A stretch of 64,000 nucleotides of DNA from Anisodus tanguticus (GCA_034509755.1 CM067561.1:2360646-2424645), one strand, 5' to 3'. Counted from the first letter of the stretch, positions 35,306 through 45,275 are shown. A program made the numbers and translations. The notes: a model not told the origin generated them from the letters alone.

Positions 35306-35684
35306 TAGAACTTTCCTTCTTTATTCGTTTTGCTATTCCGTCTAAGGTTTCTATTACTTCTTTTGATAATCTAGGCTTTATTTTACTGATATCTACCATT
35401 ATCGGTATTTTACTTCTTCTCCAAGCATCTATTGGTACTATTTTTGGTTTATGCTTAGTTGTTTTTGCTATAGTTGTTTCCTTGCTCGTACTTGCTTCTT
35501 CACTAGGTTCTTTTTGTTTACCTTTGCTTTTTTCTTCTAATAACATATTCAATGTTTCTAATATTAATTTAAACGTTGGTATTTCTGATACATTCCATAA
35601 GTTAGTTAATTCTTCTCTAATCATTTGTTGGGTTTTATTCTGATTATCTTTTACTTCATCCATTAGTAGTAATATACTTTTCAT
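35265..35684 (-). CDS. Small viral ORF (virion-associated-protein position), arm A
   Basis: 139 codons, starting MKSILLLMDEVKDNQ. It lies immediately upstream of the capsid ORF and overlaps its start, the place where caulimoviruses encode a virion-associated protein. N-terminal helix, then a Ser/Thr/Lys-rich linker (residues 50-75), then a conserved PIDAWRRSKIPI segment. The last 20 residues differ from arm B because of an indel near the end. Role inferred from position only. Confidence 0.6.
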   Translation of the reverse strand: MKSILLLMDEVKDNQNKTQQMIREELTNLWNVSEIPTFKLILETLNMLLEEKSKGKQKEPSEEASTSKETTIAKTTKHKPKIVPIDAWRRSKIPIMVDISKIKPRLSKEVIETLDGIAKRIKKESSNGTKRDYVLKNSR

Positions 35685-35737
35685 TTATTATTTCTTTTAA
35701 TATTATTTCTTCCCATAACGCATTTATTTTTTCGTTA

Positions 35738-35968
35738 TTATTCATAATCGTGGTTGTTTATTCTTTTCTTCCATCCGTTACCTACGTCTATCCAAATCTT
35801 ACTAAACTTTTCGCATTGTTTTTCCAACTGCTCTATATCCTTTTCTAATTTCATTTCTTTGGCGCTATACTCTAGGTATTTTAGCTGGCTGAATATTTCT
35901 CCTGATAAGGCCGTCTTTATAGTTTTTAACTTCTGTTTCTTCTTTATTATTTTTAGCTGTATATTCAT
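35738..35968 (-). CDS. Small coiled-coil viral ORF, 76 codons, arm A
   Basis: Nearly identical to 39210-39440 (one residue differs, H for P near the end). Lys/Glu-rich heptad-like sequence predicted to be a coiled coil. It occupies the position of the aphid-transmission-factor ORF in caulimoviruses, but I see no sequence reason to call it that. Confidence 0.6.
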   Translation of the reverse strand: MNIQLKIIKKKQKLKTIKTALSGEIFSQLKYLEYSAKEMKLEKDIEQLEKQCEKFSKIWIDVGNGWKKRINNHDYE

Positions 35969-36301
35969 ATTTTATTGATAAATCTAGTTTTTCCTTGATC
36001 ATTAATTTCTATTCCGTTATTGTTTATCTTATAACTAATCATAGATAAAAAATCACTTCCTAATAATAATTCATTTAAGCTATCATATTCTATTACTCCA
36101 ATATTAATCTTATATTCTAAGTCTTGGATCTTAAATCTTAAATTTACACTTTTAGTGATTATTATTTCTCTTTCATTTTCTCGGGTAATTATAAGTCCGT
36201 GGTTCTATTATACCGCACTCGTTTTCATTAATCTTGTTTATATGTATAAAACTTTTAATTGCTCCGTATTTATCTCTCGCTATACCATCCATGGTAATCA
36301 T
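35966..36301 (-). pseudogene. Protease-like segment after movement protein, arm A
   Basis: Starts ATG at 36301. Counterpart of 38878-39213 in arm B. Two indels change residues around the position where arm B shows N-T-G-A, and another near 36180 shifts the frame, so the ORF is broken. Confidence 0.55.
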
Positions 36302-36339
36302 ATTTTTGAATATTATAACTTTGATTTTTAATGTTACTT

Positions 36340-37236
36340 TCTATATTTATTAAGTCTATAGTTCTAGGTTCTATTCGGGTAAACTATGTAATGATTCTCT
36401 CGGTTATACTCGGTCTTGATCCATCTATTCTTGGAATTAGTCTTTTTGACGGTGTCATTGTTCGGTTTTAAAATCCATGAATATTTCTTCCGGTATAGTA
36501 ATCTTAGAGTTTTCCTTATGCTCTATTTGCTCAAGTATTTCTTTATACATCCTTGGTACTATTATATTCATTTCATGTTGTTTTCTTATATGATGGTTTC
36601 TGTTAAGGCGTATATCATTTTAGTCTCTATACTCATTACTTTGCTTCCTGGTGGCATTTCTATTCCATCTAATTTATAATATAACGTTAAAGCTAAATCT
36701 TTATGTTCGTCTTTTAGCGATACACTAAAGTCTGGTTGTATAGTAAATTTTAACTTCGATATATTAAATTTCCTTTAATCACCGATATTAATGCATCTTG
36801 CAAATTTCCTAGTATTCTTGTCATCTAATACATATATCTGTATGGGTGTATCAATATTCTTCTGAAAGTATGCTTTTATTGTAAACTCTACTCCTCCAAA
36901 GTAAATATTTCTATATTTCTTTGCTTCTTTAGTCGATAGTTTGGCTAATTCTCTTTTTATTACTTCATCACTTATTAAATTGATCTTAGTTTTTCCATTT
37001 GTACTTGTTGTATCAATTATATTTTCATGTTTATGGGCGATATATCTTATCTCCTTATTTCTCTCAAACCATTTTGTTTTAAATATCTTTTTTACTGATA
37101 CTTCATCTCTTTCTTCTTGAATCTTTTGGTATGTATCTGGTTTAAAACTCAATGTTTGACTGGTTCCTCCTTCATAAGTATTCATTTGATAATAAAGGTC
37201 TTTAGGTTCCAATTCACTCTGCTTTTCTTTATCCAT
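36340..37236 (-). pseudogene. Viral movement protein, arm A (frameshifted)
   Basis: The ATG at 37236 overlaps the end of the upstream small ORF by 8 nt. The frame is open to 36775, where one extra base (after VLDD) shifts it. The remaining sequence follows arm B down to about 36475. It then contains about 104 nt (36367-36470) that arm B lacks, which look like the C-terminus. The protein belongs to the 30K movement-protein type by position and by the TGNHHIRKQHEM region; it would enlarge plasmodesmata for virus spread. Confidence 0.78.
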
Positions 37237-37603
37237 ATTTTAACAAATCAATATATCTATACTGTTCTTGTATAATTTCTTTTAGCTCTCTAATTTCATT
37301 TTCACTGCATATCTCTTTTGCTAAGTTCTGTTCTCTTATTTTTTCGATTTCTTCTTCTTTCTGCCTAATTCTTTCTTCTCTTAGGGCTGATAAATTCTTT
37401 AACAGGGTTATCTTTTCTTCCTGTGTATTCATTGTTATATGTTGTTCTAGTAGCTGTTTTTCCTGTTCTTCTATAATTTTTATTCCTATTCTACAACTTA
37501 TAATGTGTTGGTTTATATCTCTATTATATGTAAGCGGTTTTTCTGCTACTCTTTCTAATTGTACTTTTTGTGTTTGATGTTGTGTTACTCTACTTTCATC
37601 CAT
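37229..37603 (-). CDS. Small viral ORF 2, 124 codons, coiled coil
   Basis: Starts MDESRVTQH and overlaps the previous ORF by 8 nt and the movement protein by 8 nt. Long Glu/Lys/Gln-rich heptad pattern (LREERIRQKEEEIEKIREQ) indicates a coiled coil. Only its last 28 codons survive in arm B. Function unknown. Confidence 0.65.
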   Translation of the reverse strand: MDESRVTQHQTQKVQLERVAEKPLTYNRDINQHIISCRIGIKIIEEQEKQLLEQHITMNTQEEKITLLKNLSALREERIRQKEEEIEKIREQNLAKEICSENEIRELKEIIQEQYRYIDLLKYG

Positions 37604-37943
37604 AATGTTCTATTTCTATTTTCAAATCTGATTTTATACTATCTATAAACGCATTTATTTGGTCTATTTCGGTATTCTGTTCTGCTAATCTTTCGTATAA
37701 GTATAGGTTCTTATCTATTATTCCTTCGAGTAGGTATAGTTGGTTGTCTGTAAATCCTATTTCAGAATTTCTTATCTCAGATATCAATTTATTCTGGGCA
37801 TTTATTCTTATTTCTATTTCAGTTCTATTTATTACTGACCGTCTTTTTATTTTTCTATGTATCCATAAAATCTGATTTAACATTCTAACTTGTCTAAACG
37901 ATGGATGTTTTTTCATTTTTTCAAACACTTGTTCTAATTGCAA
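37596..37943 (-). CDS. Small viral ORF 1, about 106-115 codons
   Basis: The open frame begins directly after the primer-binding site. Its first codon is TTG and the first ATG is at 37916 (MKKHPSF). Charged, helical, no known domain. Position corresponds to the small ORF VII of caulimoviruses. Absent from arm B. Confidence 0.55.
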   Translation of the reverse strand: MQLEQVFEKMKKHPSFRQVRMLNQILWIHRKIKRRSVINRTEIEIRINAQNKLISEIRNSEIGFTDNQLYLLEGIIDKNLYLYERLAEQNTEIDQINAFIDSIKSDLKIEIEHYG

Positions 37944-37955
37944 GCTCTGATACCA
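37944..37955 (-). promoter_or_regulatory. Viral primer-binding site (Met-tRNA)
   Basis: Minus-strand tggtatcagagc is a full 12-base match to the usual Met-tRNA primer site. It marks the origin of viral minus-strand synthesis and the start of the genome map. Seven bases of the same site recur at the other end of arm A. Confidence 0.9.
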
Positions 37956-37961
37956 ATGAAT

Positions 37962-38044
37962 TATGCAGTGAAAATGAAATTAGAGAGCTAAAAGAAATTA
38001 TACAAGAACAGTATAGATATATTGATTTGTTAAAATATGGATAA
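37962..38044 (+). pseudogene. 3' end of small viral ORF 2, arm B
   Basis: The last 28 codons of the ORF found complete at 37229-37603. The stop overlaps the movement protein start by 8 nt. Confidence 0.8.
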
Positions 38045-38813
38045 AGAAAAGCAGAGTGAATTGGAACCTAAAGACCTTTATTATCAAATGAATACTTATG
38101 AAGGAGGAACCAGCCAAACATTGAGTTTTAAACCAGATACATACCAAAAGATTCAAGAAGAAAGAGATGAAGTATCAGTAAAAAAGATATTTAAAACAAA
38201 ATGGTTTGAGAGAAATAAGGAGATAAGATATATCGCCCATAAACATGAAAATATAATTGATACAACAAGTACAAATGGAAAAACTAAGATCAATTTAATA
38301 AGTGATGAAGTAATAAAAAGAGAATTAGCTAAACTATCGACTAAAGAAGCAAAGAAATATAGAAATATTTACTTTGGAGGAGTAGAGTTTACAATAAAAG
38401 CATACTTTCAGAAGAATATTGATACGCCCATACAGATATATGTATTAGATGACAGAATACTAGGAAATTTGCAAGATGCATTAATATCAGTGATTAAAGG
38501 AAATTTAATATATCAGAAGTTAAAATTTACTATACAACCAGACTTTAGTGTATCGCTAAAAGACGAACATAAAGATTTAGCTTTAACGTTATATTATAAA
38601 TTAGATGGAATAGAAATGCCACCAGGAAGCAAAGTAATGAGTATAGAGACTAAAATGATATACGCCTTAACAGGAAACCATCATATAAGAAAACAACATG
38701 AAATGAATATAATAGTACCAAGGATGTATAAAGAAATACTTGAGCAAATAGAGCATAAGGAAAACTCTAAGATTACTATACCGGAAGAAATATTCATGGA
38801 TTTTAGAACCTAG
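38037..38813 (+). pseudogene. Viral movement protein, arm B (C-terminus deleted)
   Basis: 258 open codons from the ATG at 38037. Central region with GGVEFTIKAYF and PIQIYVLDD, and a later TGNHHIRKQHEMNIIVPRM block, consistent with a 30K-type caulimovirid movement protein. Relative to arm A about 104 nt are missing just after FMDF, at a point of short microhomology (aacc), so the end is artificial. The frame in the first two-thirds is continuous, unlike arm A. Confidence 0.75.
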
Positions 38814-38877
38814 AACTATAGACTTAATAAATATAGAAAGTAACTGATTAAAAATCAAAGTTATAATATTCAAAAAT

Positions 38878-39213
38878 ATGATTACCATGAATGGTATAGC
38901 AGAGATAAATACTGGAGCAATTAAAAGTTTTATACATATAAACAAGATTAATGAAAACGAGTGCAGTATAATAGAACCACAGACTTATAATTACCCAGAA
39001 AATGAAAGAGAAATAATAATCACTAAAAGTGTAAATTTAAGATTTAAGATCCAAGACTTAGAATATAAGATTAATATTGGAGTAATAGAATATGATAGCT
39101 TAAATGAATTATTATTAGGAAGTGATTTTTTATCTATGATTAGTTATAAGATAAACAATAACGGAATAGAAATTAATGATCAAGGAAAAACTAGATTTAT
39201 CAATAAAATATGA
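38878..39213 (+). CDS. Retropepsin-like segment following the movement protein
   Basis: 111 codons from the ATG at 38878. The pattern IAEINTGAIKSFI near residue 7 and LLLGSDFLSMI near residue 85 resembles the two ends of a retroviral-type aspartic protease, with N in place of the catalytic D. A second, orthodox protease (FIDSGADICLA) begins pol at 42312. This may be a C-terminal domain of the movement protein cut off by the upstream deletion, or a separate ORF. The stop overlaps the next start as ATGA. Confidence 0.5.
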   Translation: MITMNGIAEINTGAIKSFIHINKINENECSIIEPQTYNYPENEREIIITKSVNLRFKIQDLEYKINIGVIEYDSLNELLLGSDFLSMISYKINNNGIEINDQGKTRFINKI

Positions 39214-39440
39214 ATATACAGCTAAAAATAATAAAGAAGAAACAGAAGTTAAAAACTATAAAGACGGCCTTATCAGGAGAAATATTCAGCCAGCTAAAAT
39301 ACCTAGAGTATAGCGCCAAAGAAATGAAATTAGAAAAGGATATAGAGCAGTTGGAAAAACAATGCGAAAAGTTTAGTAAGATTTGGATAGACGTAGGTAA
39401 CGGATGGAAGAAAAGAATAAACAACCCTGATTATGAATAA
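39210..39440 (+). CDS. Small coiled-coil viral ORF, 76 codons, arm B
   Basis: Starts within the ATGA overlap with the previous ORF. Highly charged, heptad-like (MKLEKDIEQLEKQCEKF). Ends in a TATGAATAA context where another short ATG frame begins at 39433. Position matches ORF II of caulimoviruses; function unknown. Confidence 0.65.
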   Translation: MNIQLKIIKKKQKLKTIKTALSGEIFSQLKYLEYSAKEMKLEKDIEQLEKQCEKFSKIWIDVGNGWKKRINNPDYE

Positions 39441-39493
39441 TAACGAAAAAATAAATGCGTTATGGGAAGAAATAATATTAAAAGAAATAATAA

Positions 39494-39874
39494 ATGAAAA
39501 GTATATTACTACTAATGGATGAAGTAAAAGATAATCAGAATAAAACCCAACAAATGATTAGAGAAGAATTAACTAACTTATGGAATGTATCAGAAATACC
39601 AACGTTTAAATTAATATTAGAAACATTGAATATGTTATTAGAAGAAAAAAGCAAAGGTAAACAAAAAGAACCTAGTGAAGAAGCAAGTACGAGCAAGGAA
39701 ACAACTATAGCAAAAACAACTAAGCATAAACCAAAAATAGTACCAATAGATGCTTGGAGAAGAAGTAAAATACCGATAATGGTAGATATCAGTAAAATAA
39801 AGCCTAGATTATCAAAAGAAGTAATAGAAACCTTAGACGGAATAGCAAAACTGAATAAAGAAGGAAAGTTCTAA
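39494..39874 (+). CDS. Small viral ORF at virion-associated-protein position, arm B
   Basis: 126 codons; its stop TAA shares an A with the capsid ATG (taAtg, 39872-39876). N-terminal helical part, a Ser/Thr/Lys linker and a conserved IDAWRRSKIPIMVDI block. By position it could be a virion-associated or minor structural protein; that is inference. Confidence 0.62.
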   Translation: MKSILLLMDEVKDNQNKTQQMIREELTNLWNVSEIPTFKLILETLNMLLEEKSKGKQKEPSEEASTSKETTIAKTTKHKPKIVPIDAWRRSKIPIMVDISKIKPRLSKEVIETLDGIAKLNKEGKF

Positions 39875-41973
39875 TGGAACCAAGCGCGATTACGTTCTTA
39901 AAAACTCACGGTAAAGATATTATAGAAAAAGAAAGACATAAATACGAGCCTATAAGATCAAAACCTATAAAGGAAGAAAAACTTAAAGAAGTAAAAATGC
40001 CCGTAAAGGAAATAGAGAAAACGACTTATAAATACCAAAATCTAAGATTAGATAAAAAAGAGCTAAAATTGAATAATAGTGAAGAATGGTACAAAAAGTA
40101 TATGATGTATAAAAAGAAATACTTGAATATAAAACACAATCAAGATTATCAGATAAAAAAGCTAAAAACTAAAGATTTAAATAAAGATTGGTATGAGAAA
40201 TACAAAAAATATAAACAAAAATACTTAGAAGCGAAATGTAAGAAAGAAAAACCCAAAGTAGAATTAAAAGAGATTAAAAAGGAACCTAGCAAAGAGTATA
40301 AAGAAGTAAAACAAGAAATCTTAAAGCTTAAAGAAGAAATACGTATTTTTACAGAACAATCAAAAAGATCAGAAGGGAAAAAGAAAATACGACTTAACGA
40401 AAAGAATAAAGAACACTCAGGAGAACAGAGTGGCAAGAATAAACCAATAAAAGATAGCAAAAGCAATAAGATTAGCGATGAAACTACGTCAAGTAGCAAT
40501 CATACAGATGAAGATGATACTGAACAGGTGAATCAAGAACTACGAGGATTAGAATTTATTGAAGAAAATTCTAAAAATAATTCCAAGAATACTGAACTAA
40601 TAAATGATCAGATATTGTTAGAAAGGAGAGTAAATGCCATAATAGAAGATGAGCCAGACAACGATGAATGTCAAAAACAGATGAATACTGAAGTAGAAAA
40701 CGATATCATTAGTAAAGATATTAATGAAGAAAAGTTAGTTGACCCTAACTTAGAAATAATTACCACAAGAACAACAAGATTACCAGATCATATACCTATA
40801 GGACAACAAGCTGAATTTAAAGAATGCGTAGGATCGATGACCCAAGGAGTAAACTATAATGGATATTTTCTAGATTTAGACAATGTTTACGACGAACAAG
40901 AAGTAGGAAGAAGAATAACAGACTGGAACTTAGGAATGTATATAGCATTAATGAATAGTACGCAAACAGAAAACTTAGATTATATGTATGACTTAATATC
41001 AAAAACCCTAATCGGAAAAGCAGCATACTGGATAGAATCAATAGTATATCAGCTAAGAAGTAAAGTTTTAAGCCATGCAACAGATTGGAAATCAATGTTA
41101 ATGATTTTCGATTTACTATTAAAAAGAGAATTCTTAGGCGAAAAATGGTTAGTAGCCCGAGAAAATGTATTAGCAGAAAGGAAAACAGAGATTATTATGA
41201 ACCTGAATAATATGAGATGTTGTAAGATTAACAAATTACCAGAATACACGATTAGCTTTAGTAAATTCTTTTACGAAGCTAGATTCTTACCAAAAGAAGG
41301 AATAATTTACCAGCAACTATATTATGACCATTTACCAGTACCATATAATATTGAAATATCAAAAGAATACGTGCAGCTAGAACCTAAGGAAAATACCCAA
41401 GGTAAAAGACTAAGAGTACTAAAAGTATATCTAATAAGGAAATGCGAAAAATATCAATTACAGCAAAAGAGTAAAAAAGATAAAAAGATAAGATTAAAAG
41501 AAATATGTGAATTTACTGAACAAAGATTAATATTTGGATGCGATGATAATAGAAAAGGAAAGAAGTGCAGAAAACATAAGAAACACATAAAATACAAGGA
41601 TAAATACGAAAGAGATCACAAAGATAAGAAATATAGGAGATATAAGAAAAGACCTTATTACAAATCCTATAAGAAAAGGAGATTCAGGAAACATAGGAAT
41701 AATCCAGATACCAGGAGTAAATTTAGATACAAAAGAAAATTTAGGAAAAGAAGAAATACAAACCCTATAGAAGCAGATAAGAATAAAGAAGAGAAGGTTA
41801 AAAAATGTAAATGTTGGAATTACAATGGACACTATGCAAATAAGTGCCCGAAGCTAAAGAAAATAAGCTTACACAGATTAAAGAAGACAATAAGTGGTAT
41901 GATTACGAAGATTTCTATGTTAGGAAGAATCCGAAGCAGAAAAGGTAAGTTATATCAACCAGCAATCAGATAG
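39874..41973 (+). CDS. Viral capsid protein precursor, 699 codons, intact
   Basis: The structural protein that packages the viral genome. Residues 1-200 are Lys/Glu-rich and coiled-coil-like, with two related YKKYMMYKKKYL and YEKYKKYKQKYL segments. An acidic stretch follows (210-310), then the capsid core around 340-500 (VGRRITDWNLGMYIALMN). A strongly basic Arg/Tyr/Lys domain lies at 590-640. The C-terminal Cys-His motif CKCWNYNGHYANKCPK departs from the usual CCHC spacing: one Cys is Tyr and the Cys-to-His distance is off. The same change is in arm A. No stop or frameshift in the whole ORF. Confidence 0.82.
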   Translation: MEPSAITFLKTHGKDIIEKERHKYEPIRSKPIKEEKLKEVKMPVKEIEKTTYKYQNLRLDKKELKLNNSEEWYKKYMMYKKKYLNIKHNQDYQIKKLKTKDLNKDWYEKYKKYKQKYLEAKCKKEKPKVELKEIKKEPSKEYKEVKQEILKLKEEIRIFTEQSKRSEGKKKIRLNEKNKEHSGEQSGKNKPIKDSKSNKISDETTSSSNHTDEDDTEQVNQELRGLEFIEENSKNNSKNTELINDQILLERRVNAIIEDEPDNDECQKQMNTEVENDIISKDINEEKLVDPNLEIITTRTTRLPDHIPIGQQAEFKECVGSMTQGVNYNGYFLDLDNVYDEQEVGRRITDWNLGMYIALMNSTQTENLDYMYDLISKTLIGKAAYWIESIVYQLRSKVLSHATDWKSMLMIFDLLLKREFLGEKWLVARENVLAERKTEIIMNLNNMRCCKINKLPEYTISFSKFFYEARFLPKEGIIYQQLYYDHLPVPYNIEISKEYVQLEPKENTQGKRLRVLKVYLIRKCEKYQLQQKSKKDKKIRLKEICEFTEQRLIFGCDDNRKGKKCRKHKKHIKYKDKYERDHKDKKYRRYKKRPYYKSYKKRRFRKHRNNPDTRSKFRYKRKFRKRRNTNPIEADKNKEEKVKKCKCWNYNGHYANKCPKLKKISLHRLKKTISGMITKISMLGRIRSRKGKLYQPAIR

Positions 41974-41993
41974 CGAAGATAGCTCTGAGTAGA

Positions 41994-42311
41994 ATGAATA
42001 CATTAGAAAGACAGAAAAGAGTATTGATAAGAGAAAGAGAATACTGGATACAATGCGAAGAGTATACTAGACACAAACTGATCATAACTTCTACGATTAA
42101 TGAGACTGGAAGTATGTACTATAATGATAGGTACAAAAAGATTACCCAGAGATTATCAAAGATAAGAGAAGAAATGAATAGAATACATTGGAAACAAATA
42201 GAAATAGCTAGATTAATCGAAGAAGCTATGCGAAATGAAGAGATTAGACAGGAAATACAAGAATACGAACAAGATGAAGAACTCAACAGAAGATTAGATG
42301 AACCTGACTAA
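41994..42311 (+). CDS. Small coiled-coil ORF between capsid and pol, 105 codons
   Basis: Begins MNTLERQKRVLIRERE and ends immediately before the pol ATG (TAAATG). Glu/Arg-rich and helical, with heptad-like spacing. I do not recognise it, and an extra ORF at this place is not usual in the best-known caulimovirid genera. Confidence 0.6.
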   Translation: MNTLERQKRVLIREREYWIQCEEYTRHKLIITSTINETGSMYYNDRYKKITQRLSKIREEMNRIHWKQIEIARLIEEAMRNEEIRQEIQEYEQDEELNRRLDEPD

Positions 42312-44167
42312 ATGGTAGCAATACATATAGAAGCCCATATAGAATATAAACCGAATAAAATGCTTAAGCAAAAGATATTCATTGATAGCGGAGCAGACAT
42401 ATGCTTAGCTAGAAAAGATGTATTAGAATCACATAGATGGAAAAGATCTAGAATCCATAGAGCTAAGGTATCAGGATTTAATGAGCAATCTAAAGAATTA
42501 GATATAATTGCAGAAAATATGAGAATTGTATTAGGAAAAACTATTTTCAAAATACCAATCGTATACCAACTAGACAATATGAAACAACAAGTTTTATTAG
42601 GAAACAACTTCCTAGATTATTTTAAAACTCAAGTGATTAATAAGAATACATTTTGTCTACAATCCCCCTGTGATAAATGGATTATACTAAAACGAATATT
42701 ACCAGTCAACACCATTAGATTATGTACAATTAAAATGGAACGCCAGAGTAATTTAGAGCTTTTAAAAGAGAAGTATTTAGGAATGTTAAAAAGCAACTTT
42801 GGAGAAAATCCAATGCAACTTTGGGAAAAGGAAAAGATATATGGAGAAATAAAATTAATAGACTCAAGTGATTTAGTTAGAACAAAACCCATAAGATATA
42901 GCCCAACGGATCAAAAAGAATTCGAAATACGATTAAAGAACTATTAGATATGAAGGTAATAAGAGAGAGTAAGAGTCCTCATAGTAGCCCACCTTTTTGG
43001 TAAGGAAACACAATGAGCTAAAATGAGGAAAAGCCAGATTAGTAATTGATTATCGAGAATTGAATAAAAAGACTATTTTTGATGGATACTTTCTACCCTA
43101 TAAAAGAAACCTCATTAACAGATTAGGAAATAAGAAACGGTTCAAAGAAATTCGATCGTAAAAGTGGATTTTGCGATTAAATTGACTAATGAATCTAAAC
43201 CTTTAACGGCATTCAGTGCTCCTCAAGGACACTATGAATGGAATGTACTACCAATGGGACTAAAGAATGCACCACAAATCTTTCAAAGAAGAATGGATCA
43301 AGTGTTTAGAAAGCTTGCAGACTTTTGTATCATATATGTTGATGATATATTAGTTTACAGCGGCAGCTTAGAAGATCATATTAAACATGTAGAACAATTC
43401 ATTGAAACGATTAACCAACACGGAATACTGTTATCAGAAAAGAAATCGGAAATATTCAAGAATACTATTGAATTCCTAGGCTACATTGTGGATAGCGAGG
43501 GAATACAATTACAGGAACATGTGGTAACAAAGATTAAAAACTTCAAAGAACGATTAGAGAACAAAAGAGAAGTACAACAATTTCTTGGAGTGATCAATTA
43601 TGCAGCAGATCATATAAAAGATCTACCATATTTGAGAAAGCCACTGCAGGATTTGATTAAAAAGGATGTGACCTTTGAATGGAAAGAAGAGCACACCTGT
43701 GCGATCAACAAGATTAAGGATAAGGTAAAATCATTACCAAAACACAGAGTACCAACCGATCAAGACCAATTAGAACTCTTTACGATGCTAGTGACATAGG
43801 ATGGGGAGCCGTTCTAATAGCATATGATAAAGAAGATGTTGATAAAGAAAAGATATTAATTTGTGGATACGGAGGAGGAACATGGAAACCTAATGAAAAG
43901 AATTATCACATAAATGAAAAAGAATTATTGGCAGTAAAATTTGGGATTAAAAGATTTCATTACCATTTACTACCAGTAAAGTTTATTGTTAGAACTGATA
44001 ATACTCAGGTAAAGGCGTTTATCACAAATAGAATAGATCCATTACCAGAACTGAATAAAAGGAGAAAATGGCAATCATTCTTTTGTTGTTATGATTTTAT
44101 TGTTAAGAATATATCTGGAACTAAAAATGTTTTAGCTGATTTTCTTAGCAGATATAATGTCGATTAG
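42312..44167 (+). pseudogene. Viral polyprotein (protease, RT, RNase H), arm B
   Basis: The start at 42312 follows the previous stop directly. The aspartic protease active site FIDSGADICLA is at about 42378-42410 and the LLGNNFLDYF end near 42595. A one-base loss near 42929 shifts the frame, and further changes cluster at 42930-43190 in the first RT motifs. From 43164 the frame is open again with MGLKNAPQIFQRRM and IIYVDDILVYSG (near 43330). Another one-base loss near 43785 hits the first RNase H Asp motif. The end of RNase H is open to the stop at 44165, overlapping the next ORF by 11 nt. Confidence 0.88.
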
Positions 44168-45224
44168 CAACGAAGACTTTGAAGAGTACATAGTCAAGGC
44201 TATGCAAGAGATTATAAAAACAAATGAAATACTGATTACCCGATTACAAGAAAATACTCAAACCATCGGAAAATTAGCAGAAGCCATTAGAGATTTTACT
44301 AAATTCAAAACCTTACAAAGAGAAACCTCACAAAAAACACCGACTACCATACCACCACTACAACAGAAAACCTTTGTACCATTCTCATCTAAACTTGCAA
44401 AAATGCCATCAGCCATACCCTCAACATCAGCAACGGTATCCATGGCAGACAATCTGAAGTATAGGCCTGAAATGATTACTGCTTATGAAAAGATTAATAA
44501 ATTCTATGACTATAAGACTAACCCTGATATTGTACGCAGTGCTAAACTGAGTAAATATCCAAGATTTATTTGCAGTGAAAAGGCAAATCCGAACATTGTG
44601 GAACGATTATTCACCTACGGATTTATCGACAAAATCATCACCGACGATAAAATGATCAACCTCACCAAGCTACCACAGATTATCACCAAATCAACAGAAC
44701 TCATGATGGAATCCTTTGGCAAAGGAATCTACGGAATACAGATTTTAGATGCATCAACCGACTTAAAGGGAAAGCCAATTGTAATTTGTCAAATTTTTAA
44801 GACAGGAAGGAACAACACCATAAGCGGGGATGATAAAAACTTGAATATGACAATTCCCTGTGCACTGGACAAATTCCAAGACTGGATAAGTACCAAAAGA
44901 GTATTTGGATTAATGACATTAAAAACTAGAATAGAGGACATGCTACGGAACCGGAAGGCATCCGTAATTGGATCCTCCAAAGGAGGAGATGTAGAAGAAA
45001 TTATGACCCTTTACTACGACAATGACATCGAGGTAAAGGAGACTACTGAATTAACCCTTCTATTAGACAAGATTACCAACCTAAAGCATACCCATGCTGA
45101 GGAGACTATCAGAATATATAAAACTATGACTGAACAAAAACGACGACCAATAATTAAAACAGAGACGGTATCAACGTCTACTGACAGTATTAAGAAAGAA
45201 CAGAGTCCTGATCCTTTTGACTAA
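44157..45224 (+). CDS. Transactivator/viroplasmin-like ORF, 355 codons, arm B only
   Basis: Open frame directly after pol and upstream of the intergenic region, the position of caulimovirus gene VI. That gene builds inclusion bodies and permits re-initiation on polycistronic RNA. Residues 1-60 are helical, 60-100 a Ser/Thr/Pro linker. About 105-290 forms an ordered domain (SKYPRFICSEKANPNIV, GKGIYGIQIL, NMTIPCALDKFQDWI), and the tail is Lys/Ser-rich. Assignment rests on position and on general resemblance. In arm A this gene is missing except for sequence matching its last few codons. Confidence 0.65.
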   Translation: MSISNEDFEEYIVKAMQEIIKTNEILITRLQENTQTIGKLAEAIRDFTKFKTLQRETSQKTPTTIPPLQQKTFVPFSSKLAKMPSAIPSTSATVSMADNLKYRPEMITAYEKINKFYDYKTNPDIVRSAKLSKYPRFICSEKANPNIVERLFTYGFIDKIITDDKMINLTKLPQIITKSTELMMESFGKGIYGIQILDASTDLKGKPIVICQIFKTGRNNTISGDDKNLNMTIPCALDKFQDWISTKRVFGLMTLKTRIEDMLRNRKASVIGSSKGGDVEEIMTLYYDNDIEVKETTELTLLLDKITNLKHTHAEETIRIYKTMTEQKRRPIIKTETVSTSTDSIKKEQSPDPFD

Positions 45225-45275
45225 GGAGGGAAAACAGATTATTTTTACAGGTACAATGTAAACCTTTGCGAAAGA

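Larger units (their letters stand above)
28826..37955 (-). mobile_element. Endogenous pararetrovirus (Caulimoviridae), arm A, unit-length copy
   Basis: Read on the minus strand, the copy starts at a Met-tRNA primer site (37944-37955) and ends at the first 7 bases of the same site (28826-28832). It is therefore one full circle of 9,130 nt. Order: two small ORFs, movement protein, protease-like segment, two small ORFs, capsid protein, coiled-coil ORF, pol, an unrelated two-ORF block, hairpin-rich region, TATA box and leader. No LTRs and no integrase are present, as expected for caulimovirids. Frameshifts interrupt the movement protein, capsid and pol genes. The compact ORF order resembles caulimo- and soymoviruses, but I cannot assign a genus. 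Confidence 0.9.

Noticed and set aside
32275..35978. Plus-strand hydrophobic ORFs across viral arm A (Phe/Leu/Ser-rich)
   Set aside because: They are antisense shadows of the Lys/Glu-rich viral genes; their apparent membrane character is an artefact of complementing AAA/GAA codons.
37944..37955. Match to Met-tRNA taken as LTR-retrotransposon primer site
   Set aside because: No LTR lies next to it; the surrounding ORF order and movement protein show a caulimovirid.
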